Shown piece by piece: positions 8,105 to 17,500 of a stretch of DNA of 52,898 nucleotides (position 1 is its first letter; every line of letters starts with the position of its first letter). The translations under genes were made by a program, and so were the position numbers. The notes beneath the pieces were generated by a model. That model ran no database searches and was not told the origin of the DNA. It saw nothing but the letters and a program-made list of their open reading frames with translations. This DNA is from a virus: the IMG/VR virus record IMGVR_UViG_3300025671_010533, positions 1 through 52,898 of that record. The stretch is one strand, 5' to 3'.

Positions 8105-10945
8105 ATGGGAAAAATAATAGGAGAAAGTTTTGATCCATATGTTGATTTACAAATAAAAACACGTCAAAAAAAATTAGGGCAAACTAATAGAGATAACGAA
8201 CTACTTACCTATTTAACTTCTAAAAATTCTTGGTTAAGATTAGCTTCTTCAGTTGACATAGACAAATCAAAAGCAACAGAAATAGGTACTAATCAAATTG
8301 GTAGTTTATTAGCAAAAAATAATATATTACAAGGGGGGGTATTAAGAACTACTTCTGATCGTTCTCCTAGGGGAGGTATTGTAGAGGCATATGGAAATGA
8401 TCCTACTCAAGCTTATGGGTTTAATTCTAAAGCAGAATTTGGCCTTATTCCAATCCCCTCAGTAGAATCTTTTGAAATAACTCCTAAAAATAATGGATCT
8501 TTAACTCAAGCTAAAGTTAAAGTAAAATGTTTTAGCAAACAACAATTTAAAATTCTTGAAACTCTTTATTTAAGATTAGGATACCATTTACTTTTAGAAT
8601 GGGGTCACTCAGTCTATTTTACTAATGATGGAACATTACAATCTAATCCTATCCACTCAGACGCTTTAGATTATATATTTAAGGATGGGGGTAACGTGAG
8701 TGAGTTAAATTCCCTTATACAAAAAGAGAGAAAAGCATCTAATGGTAATTATGATGGTATGATAGGTAGAGTTACCAATTTTGATTGGAACGTAACCGCA
8801 GACGGACATTATGAAGTGGTCATATCAATTACTTCTACTGGGGATGTAGTAGAATCTTTAGTTATATCAAAACCTCTTCCAACTAAATTAACCGAAGAAT
8901 CATCTTCTGATGATAGTGAAGATGATGAAGAAAAAACATCAGATGCTATTGATAAAACACCTTTAGGAAAAATTTTAGATTATATTAAGAGATGTTTATA
9001 TCGTCCTTATCTTTCTGCTCCATTTTATTTAGGAATACAAGGTAGTAGAACTAATGTAGATTGGTCTCCAACAACAAGTTATACGGTTTTTGGTAAAGAA
9101 GCTTTAACTAATGATAGAATAAAAAGATTAGTACAGTTAAATGATGTAACCCCTTATAAGAGTCCATTCCCTCTTGCTGATAGAGAAATAGTATACATTA
9201 ATGGTGAAGGATTTTCTTCTGATTGGGATTTTTATTATATAAAATTAGGTGCTCTTTTAAGAATAATTCAAAATTTTCTTTTAGTCTACAACAAAGAACC
9301 AGGAAATGATACTCCTAAAGAGCCCATTACTTTTATAGATCATAGTTATAAGGATAGATACAATAAGTGTTATTTACCTTATCCCATCTTTTCAGTAGAC
9401 CCTAGAGTGTGTGCCATACCTTCAAAAATAAAAGTAGAGCGTAAAAGAAAATTTATTGATTTAAAAACTTTAAATAATGCATTAGGAACAGATTTTTATG
9501 ATTCAAAAGATGATTTTGTATATAATTTTATGCATATTCATATGAACATAGATTTTGTAAGACAATGCTTAATAGATAGTATAAATAATGAAGGTGATAT
9601 TTTACTTTTAGATCTTATAACAAAATTATGTGATGGTATAAATACAAGTTTATGTAATTATGTTCAGTTAGAACCATTCCATGACAAAGATGACAATACT
9701 TTATATATTGTAAACAAATCTAACTCAGATAAACTCCTCAAAGATGCTCCCCCACCAACCAGATTTAGGGTAGGATTATTACCCCAAGGAGAGAGTAGTT
9801 TTGTAAGAGAAGTTTCAATTTCTTCTACTATTCCTGCTGATTTTGCTACTCAAATAGCAATTGGAGCCCAAGCTAACGATAAAGAAAGATCTTCCAACTC
9901 AACTCCTTTTTCAAATTGGAATAAGGGATTAGAAGATCGAATTTTTAAAGAAAAAAAGACAGCAGCTAATGCTGTAGATACAACTAAAACGGATGCCGAA
10001 AGAAAAAAACAAGAAGACGAACGATTTGAGGAGTTAACCCGAGCAGTAGCTGATACCGTTCATTACTACTCAGATTTTGATATAGATGATGATTTATTTG
10101 AATTAGAAATAGCTGTAAAAGATTTTTTCAAATCAAAACTTAACGAAATTGAAAAAGAAGGAAAAGCAATTACACCTATAATAATTCCTATATCCCTTAA
10201 TCTAACAATAGATGGCCTTTCAGGAATTAAAATATTCCAAAAATATACAATAACCGAAGATTTTCTTCCTGATAATTATCAAAATGCTGTTGAATTTATA
10301 GTAAAAGGAATTTCTCATACTATAGATAACGGAGGATGGGTTACTAAAATAGAAGGACAATGTATACCTAAAATTCAAGACCCCGTAATCTTTGGAAAAG
10401 CTGTAGGTCCTGTTTTACCTTCTTCAGAATCCTATCAATCCAAACCCTTTCCACCTACTAAAAATACACCAAATGCTAATGCTTTACGTTTGGTTTTAAA
10501 TAAACTAGGATATAGAGAAAAAGGAGAAGAAATCTCAAATGGAGGAGATATTAGTCTTCAACTTGCTAGCTACTCAATTTCTGTATTTACTGAAATAAAA
10601 ACCCAATTTCCAAATTTACAACTTACAGTAACTGGAGGAAACGATAAATACCATCAAAAACTTTCTTACAATTCTGCTCATAAAAGAGGAGATGGTTTAG
10701 ATTTCGTGATTTCTCCATCTGATCCCATTACATTACAAAAGGTAGATTTACTCCTCCAAGGATTTGCAGCTGGAAATAGAAGTCCTGCTGTTTCATTTAT
10801 AAATGAATACGATAATCCTACAAAAGCTGCTAGTGGAAAACATTTCCACATTAGAATAGGAAGAGATAAATCTGGTTATGATAAAATTCAAAATGCTTAT
10901 GCACTAGCTGACAGGGGACAACTAACGACATATACTATAGCTTAA
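8105..10945 (+). CDS. Baseplate hub protein with C-terminal M15-type peptidase domain
   Basis: The protein has 946 residues. The N-terminal ~750 residues are beta-rich. Recognisable hub-type segments include 'GRVTNFDWNVTADGHYEVVI', typical of gp27-like hub domains, and 'PISLNLTIDGLSGIKIFQKY'. A charged insert lies near residues 620-650. The last ~170 residues form a D,D-carboxypeptidase-like domain. The SxHxxGxxxD motif is SAHKRGDGLD, with H859 and D866 as expected zinc ligands. A later GKHFHIRI supplies H913 and H915. It would open peptidoglycan during DNA entry, the job done in T4 by the lysozyme domain of gp5. Hub and enzyme are fused here rather than carried by separate proteins. The peptidase call is firm; the hub call rests on position and pattern. 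Confidence 0.75.
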   Translation: MGKIIGESFDPYVDLQIKTRQKKLGQTNRDNELLTYLTSKNSWLRLASSVDIDKSKATEIGTNQIGSLLAKNNILQGGVLRTTSDRSPRGGIVEAYGNDPTQAYGFNSKAEFGLIPIPSVESFEITPKNNGSLTQAKVKVKCFSKQQFKILETLYLRLGYHLLLEWGHSVYFTNDGTLQSNPIHSDALDYIFKDGGNVSELNSLIQKERKASNGNYDGMIGRVTNFDWNVTADGHYEVVISITSTGDVVESLVISKPLPTKLTEESSSDDSEDDEEKTSDAIDKTPLGKILDYIKRCLYRPYLSAPFYLGIQGSRTNVDWSPTTSYTVFGKEALTNDRIKRLVQLNDVTPYKSPFPLADREIVYINGEGFSSDWDFYYIKLGALLRIIQNFLLVYNKEPGNDTPKEPITFIDHSYKDRYNKCYLPYPIFSVDPRVCAIPSKIKVERKRKFIDLKTLNNALGTDFYDSKDDFVYNFMHIHMNIDFVRQCLIDSINNEGDILLLDLITKLCDGINTSLCNYVQLEPFHDKDDNTLYIVNKSNSDKLLKDAPPPTRFRVGLLPQGESSFVREVSISSTIPADFATQIAIGAQANDKERSSNSTPFSNWNKGLEDRIFKEKKTAANAVDTTKTDAERKKQEDERFEELTRAVADTVHYYSDFDIDDDLFELEIAVKDFFKSKLNEIEKEGKAITPIIIPISLNLTIDGLSGIKIFQKYTITEDFLPDNYQNAVEFIVKGISHTIDNGGWVTKIEGQCIPKIQDPVIFGKAVGPVLPSSESYQSKPFPPTKNTPNANALRLVLNKLGYREKGEEISNGGDISLQLASYSISVFTEIKTQFPNLQLTVTGGNDKYHQKLSYNSAHKRGDGLDFVISPSDPITLQKVDLLLQGFAAGNRSPAVSFINEYDNPTKAASGKHFHIRIGRDKSGYDKIQNAYALADRGQLTTYTIA

Positions 10946-10949
10946 TACA

Positions 10950-11555
10950 ATGCCTTATATTCCTAAAAATAGAATTCAACCAAACCTCTACACAGCAGGA
11001 GGAGAATTTTATATTCCTGGAGTTAATTCTGATTATATAGGTTATTATTATAAAATTTATACTGGTAAAAATTATACAGGTAGAACACCTAATGATAAAC
11101 CTAATTACTTATTAGTTCCTATTGAAGAATATAATGTTGATGTTGAAGATAATTCAATAAAAGTAGAGGTATTAAATAGTTATGAATCTCTTATTTATAA
11201 TGAAATAAGAAATTTAGCTGACTCTCCTACAATTTTTGTCCCTCAATTATTTTACACTCAACCTACTGAAGATGATTATAAATTAGGTGAATTCCAAAGA
11301 TTTTTTTGTAAAAAAAGAAACGAATTTATTTATTTAGAAATTTCTAAATCCGATTATGATAAATTATCTCAAAGAAATTCTAGTATAGATTTCAAAAATT
11401 GGGAACCTTTTAATATACCTTGGACTTTAACAGGTGATAGAACTACAGTATATAAAGTTAATCGCAATGTAGTTTTATTAGAAGAAAAAAACAATAAATT
11501 TTATGGTTTTGAAAAGTATCTTCGAGAAGACTATTTAAGATACTATCAATCTTGA
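10950..11555 (+). CDS. Conserved-looking virion protein of unknown function
   Basis: I do not recognise this 201-residue protein. It is Tyr-rich and probably globular, with no signal peptide or membrane segment. It begins 'MPYIPKNRIQPNLYTAGGEF' and contains 'YTGKNYTGRTPNDKP' near residue 38, which reads like a beta-hairpin. The stop of the hub gene is 4 bases upstream. The giant fibre follows after a 27-bp gap that holds a late-type motif. Its place between hub and fibre suggests a baseplate or fibre-attachment component, by position only. Confidence 0.55.
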   Translation: MPYIPKNRIQPNLYTAGGEFYIPGVNSDYIGYYYKIYTGKNYTGRTPNDKPNYLLVPIEEYNVDVEDNSIKVEVLNSYESLIYNEIRNLADSPTIFVPQLFYTQPTEDDYKLGEFQRFFCKKRNEFIYLEISKSDYDKLSQRNSSIDFKNWEPFNIPWTLTGDRTTVYKVNRNVVLLEEKNNKFYGFEKYLREDYLRYYQS

Positions 11556-11565
11556 ATATTTATAA
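11555..11565 (+). promoter_or_regulatory. AATATTTATAA motif before the giant fibre
   Basis: This exact copy of the late-type motif lies 17 bp before the fibre ATG at 11583. No TTG is found 20 bp upstream. The separate promoter would let the 8.7-kb fibre gene be transcribed independently. Confidence 0.45.
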
Positions 11566-11582
11566 CGAAGAACCACTAGTTT

Positions 11583-14500
11583 ATGGCACAAGAATTTTTA
11601 GCAGATAGGGATTTAGGGGCATTTTGCATACCTTATAAAGTAGCAGGCAACTCTATTATCCCCCCTACAGGCCATTTAAGCTTTTATAACAAATTAGACG
11701 TTCGTTATGTAACAAGAGTCGACATTCATAAAAACGACTTTAATAACAACAATATATTAAGGTATTTAACGGGAAGTAATAAAGGAAATCTAACGATTTC
11801 ATCCAAAAATTTTCCAACTTCATACGCAGTTTTTTCTTATACAGAAATAACTTCTAATTCAAATTATGTAACCTTTACTTTAGATACAGGTGCTGTAGCC
11901 TCATCTGCAAATTTGCCTTTTACAACAGGAGAAGAAGTTTGTATTAAGTTAGATTATAATGATGGTGAGGGGGGTACTGGGGGAGTTGCTGGCACTAACG
12001 GCACCTCGGGTACTTCTGGGATAGGAGGAGTAACTACGGGAGGAGATGACATTGAAGTAACTGGAGCAGGCACCGAAAGTGATCCTTATGTAATTAATTA
12101 TACTGGTAGTTCCTCATCTGGCACTTCAGGCACTTCTGGCACTTCTGGCACTTCTGGCACTTCGGGTACTTCAGGCACTTCAGGCACTTCAGGCACTTCA
12201 GGTACTAGTGGTTCATCAGGCACTTCAGGTTCATCAGGTACTTCGGGTTCTTCAGGCACAAGTGGTTCAAGTGGCACTTCAGGTTCTTCGGGTACCAGTG
12301 GCACTTCAGGTACTAGTGGTTCTTCAGGTACTTCAGGTATAGATGGTTCTTCAGGTACTAGTGGCTCTTCAGGCACTTCAGGTATAGATGGTTCTTCAGG
12401 TACTAGTGGTACTACAGGCACTTCAGGCACTTCAGGCACTTCAGGTGAAACTGGTCCTACAGGTCCTTTAGGTCCTGAAGGTTCATCTGGTACTAGTGGT
12501 TCATCAGGTATTTCTGGCACTTCTGGCACTTCTGGTACTTCGGGTGCTGATGGAGATACTTACTCAAATTGTAGTACCCAAAATTTATCAACCCCTACCC
12601 CAGGCACCCAAATCACTATTACAATAGCAACTGGGTTAGCTTATACTCCGGGTCAAAGTGTAATTCTAGCCCAACAATCTACTCCTAGTAATTATATTGA
12701 AGGTACAGTAAACAATTATACTTCTGGAACAGGATCTATAACAATTGATGTAACTGCTGTAGGGGGTAGTTTTAGTGGACCTACAACATGGTGTATTAAC
12801 CTAGCAGGTGCTACAGGACAAGCAGGATCCTCTGGTACTTCAGGTACTACGGGTACTTCAGGAACCTCAGGTATAGATGGTTCTTCAGGCACTGCGGGTA
12901 CATCCGGATCATCTGGTCTTACAGGTCTAACAGGCACTTCAGGTTCATCCGGCACTTCAGGCTCATCAGGCACTTCAGGTTCATCTGGTACTAGTGGCTC
13001 TTCCGGCACTTCAGGTTCATCAGGTACTTCAGGTTCATCAGGCACTTCAGGCACTTCAGGCACTTCAGGTTCATCAGGCACTTCAGGTATAGATGGCTCT
13101 TCAGGTACTTCGGGTGAAGATGGCTCTTCAGGTACTAGTGGCTCTTCAGGTACTAACGGTTCTTCAGGTACTAGTGGTTTTTCGGGTACTTCAGGTACTA
13201 ACGGTTCTTCAGGTACTAGTGGTACTACAGGTACTTCAGGCACTTCAGGTGAAACTGGTCCTACAGGTCCTTTAGGTCCTGAAGGTTCATCTGGTACTAG
13301 TGGTACTTCAGGTACCTCAGGAGGTATAGGTCCTATAGGTCCCGAAGGTTCCTCAGGTACTTCAGGTTCTTCTGGTACTTCAGGTTCATCAGGTGTTTCA
13401 GGTTCATCAGGTACTTCAGGCGTAGATGGTTCATCAGGCACTTCAGGTGAAACTGGTCCTATAGGTCCTATAGGCCCTATAGGTCCTACAGGTCCTTCAG
13501 GTGATAATGGTTCATCAGGTACTTCAGGTTCATCAGGTACTTCAGGTTCATCAGGCACGTCAGGTATTTCAGGTTCTTCTGGTACTTCAGGCATAGACGG
13601 TTCTTCAGGCACTTCAGGTGGTACTGGTCCTATAGGACCTATAGGTCCTGAAGGTTCTTCAGGTACTAGTGGCTCTTCAGGTACTAGTGGTTCATCAGGT
13701 CTTACAGGTCTAACAGGTACTTCTGGTTCATCAGGTACTTCTGGTTCATCAGGTACTTCAGGTTCTTCAGGTACTTCAGGTACTTCAGGTTCATCAGGTT
13801 CTTCAGGCACTTCAGGATCTTCAGGCCTTTCAGGTTTAACAGGCACTTCAGGATCTTCTGGCACTTCGGGTTCATCTGGTACTTCAGGCTCATCAGGTAC
13901 CTCAGGTTCTTCAGGTACTTCAGGTTCATCTGGTACTAGTGGTTCATCTGGTACTTCAGGATCTTCTGGCACTTCGGGTTCATCTGGTACTTCAGGTTCA
14001 TCAGGTACTAGTGGTTCTTCAGGTACTAGTGGTTCTTCAGGTACTAGTGGTTCATCTGGTACTTCAGGCTTTTCAGGTACTAGTGGTTCTTCAGGTACTA
14101 GTGGTTCTTCAGGTACTAGTGGTTCATCTGGTACTTCAGGCTCATCAGGTACTAGTGGTTCTTCAGGTACTAGTGGTTCTTCAGGTACTAGTGGTTCATC
14201 TGGTACTTCAGGTTCATCAGGTACTAGTGGTTCTTCAGGTACTAGTGGTTCTTCAGGTACTAGTGGTTCATCTGGCACTTCAGGCTCATCAGGTACTAGT
14301 GGTTCTTCAGGTACTAGTGGTTCTTCAGGTACTAGTGGTTCATCTGGTACTTCAGGCTCTTCAGGTACTAGTGGTTCTTCAGGTACTAGTGGTTCTTCAG
14401 GCACTAGTGGTTCATCTGGTACTTCAGGCTCATCAGGTACTAGTGGCTCCTCAGGCACTTCAGGTTCTTCTGGTACTTCTGGTTCATCAGGTACTTCTGG

Positions 14501-17500
14501 TTCATCAGGCACTTCAGGTTCTTCTGGTACTAGTGGCTCCTCAGGCACTTCAGGTACTTCAGGTGAGACAGGTCCTTCAGGCTCCCCAGGTGAAGAAGGT
14601 TCATCGGGTACTTCAGGTTCATCAGGTCTTTCAGGTTTAACAGGTACTAGTGGCTCTTCAGGTACTTCAGGTTCATCAGGTACTTCAGGATCATCAGGTA
14701 CTTCAGGTACTTCAGGTACTTCAGGTACTTCAGGTGCAGATGGTTCTTCAGGCACTTCAGGAGCAAGTGGAGATATCTATGCTAATTGTACTCCACAAAC
14801 TATTACTTCCCCAGCAACGGGTACTTTATTTCTTACTATAGGTACTGGCTTAGCTTATACTGCAGGTCAAAGTGTAATATTATCTATTAGTGCTACCCAA
14901 TATATAGAAGGAATAATATCTTTTTATAATTCAAATAGTGGAAATGTAGCTATAACTGTTACATCATCTAATGGTACTTTTGGAGGTTCAAATCCATGGT
15001 GTATTAACTTAGCAGGTGCTACAGGTGCTTCTGGATCTTCAGGTACTAGTGGTACTTCAGGTTCGTCAGGCACTTCTGGCATAGATGGTTCTTCGGGTAC
15101 ATCAGGTTCTTCAGGCACTTCAGGTACTTCAGGTACTTCAGGCACCTCAGGTACTTCAGGTGAGACAGGTCCTTCAGGCCCCCCAGGTGAAGAAGGTTCA
15201 TCGGGTACTTCAGGTTCATCAGGTCTTTCAGGTTTAACAGGTACTAGTGGCTCTTCAGGTACTTCAGGTTCATCAGGTACTAGTGGTTCATCTGGTACTT
15301 CGGGCTCATCAGGCACTAGTGGTTCTTCAGGTACCAGTGGTTCATCAGGTACTTCAGGATCTTCAGGTACTAGTGGTTCATCAGGTCTTACAGGCTTGAC
15401 AGGTACATCAGGTTCATCTGGTACTTCAGGTTCATCAGGTACTAGTGGTTCATCAGGTACTTCAGGATTATCAGGTTCCTCAGGCACTTCAGGATCATCT
15501 GGCACTTCAGGTTCATCAGGTCTTACAGGTTTAACGGGTACTTCAGGTTCATCTGGTACTTCAGGTACTTCTGGTGCCGAATATTATAGATGTGTTCAAT
15601 CTAATACTCTTCCTTCTCCTCCTACTATAGGACAAACTTACCAACAATTCATTGGAACTAGTTTAGCGTGGTCAACGGGAATGTATGTAGTACTAGAAGC
15701 TAATAATGGAGCTAGTATTATAATAGGACAAGTAGTAACGTATAGTTCTGTTACAGGATTCATAGAATTTGAAGTTCTTTCTTATCAAGGAACTTGGAGT
15801 AATATTACTCATTGGTGCTACAATATATCAGGTGCTCCTGGAGAAGATGGATCATCCGGTACTTCAGGCTCATCAGGTACTTCAGGTTCATCGGGCACTT
15901 CAGGTTCATCAGGTACTTCAGGTACTTCAGGTGATACAGGCCCTACAGGTCTTCCAGGTTTAGATGGCTCTTCAGGTACTAGTGGTTCATCAGGTACTTC
16001 AGGCTCTTCAGGTTCTTCAGGATCTTCAGGTACTTCAGGCTCTTCAGGTACTTCTGGGGTATATTCTTATTGTGGGTTTACTGGAATTGGTGTCCCACCA
16101 CCTCCATCTCAATTTTCTATAACTATAGGAACTTATTTATCGTTTACTGCTGGTCAAAGTGTAATTATATATCAACAAAATAATGCTACCAAGTATATTT
16201 TAGGAACGGTAAATAGCTATACTCCAAGCACTGGAGTTATGGTGGTTGATTATATATCCCATAATGGTAATTGGAGTGCGGGTCAAACTTGGTGTATCAA
16301 TTTATCGGGTCAACCCGGGGAAGATGGTTCATCAGGCACCTCAGGTTCATCAGGCACTTCAGGTTCTTCAGGCACTTCAGGTTCATCAGGTACTAGTGGT
16401 TCTTCAGGCACTTCAGGTATAGATGGTTCTTCAGGTACTTCAGGATCTTCAGGTACTAGTGGCTCATCAGGTACTTCAGGTTCTTCAGGCACTTCAGGAT
16501 CTTCAGGTACTTCAGGATCATCAGGTACTTCAGGTTCTTCAGGTACTTCAGGTTCATCAGGTACCTCAGGTTCTTCTGGTACTTCTGGTTCATCAGGTAC
16601 TTCTGGTTCATCAGGCACTTCAGGTTCTTCAGGTACCAGTGGTTCATCCGGTCTTACAGGTTTAACAGGTACTTCAGGTTCTTCAGGTACTTCAGGATCA
16701 TCAGGTGAATCCGGTTCATCAGGTACTTCGGGATCATCAGGTACTAGTGGTATTTCAGGATCATCAGGCACTTCAGGTTCATCAGGCACTTCAGGTTCAT
16801 CAGGCACCTCGGGTTCTTCAGGTCTTACAGGTTTAACGGGTACTAGCGGTTCTTCAGGTACTAGTGGTTCTTCAGGCACTTCAGGTTCATCTGGTACTAG
16901 TGGAAGCCCAGGTGAACCCGGTTTAGATGGTTCTTCAGGTACTAGTGGTTCTTCAGGTACTTCAGGTTCATCAGGTACTTCAGGATCATCAGGTACTTCA
17001 GGTACTTCAGGTTCATCAGGCACCTCGGGTTCTTCAGGTCTTACAGGTTTAACAGGTACTAGCGGCTCTTCAGGTACTAGCGGTTCTTCAGGCACTTCAG
17101 GTTCATCTGGTACTAGTGGTTCTTCAGGTACTTCAGGTTCATCAGGCACTTCAGGTTCATCAGGTACCTCGGGTTCTTCAGGTCTTACAGGTTTAACGGG
17201 TACTAGCGGTTCTTCAGGTACTAGTGGTTCTTCAGGCACTTCAGGTTCATCTGGTACTTCAGGATCATCAGGAACTAGTGGTTCTTCAGGCACCTCAGGT
17301 TCATCAGGCACTTCAGGTTCTTCAGGCACTTCAGGATCATCAGGCACTTCAGGCTCATCAGGCACTTCAGGTTCATCCGGTACTAGTGGTTCATCAGGTA
17401 CTTCAGGCTCTTCAGGTACTTCAGGATCATCAGGCACTTCAGGTATAGATGGTGACATTTATGCTAATTGTACTGACCAAACTATTGCTTCTTCCCCAAC

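Noticed and set aside
13939-14640. Plus-strand alternative frames in the fibre gene (VLQVLVVLQ-type)
   Set aside because: Shadow frames created by the same short tandem repeat in a shifted register.
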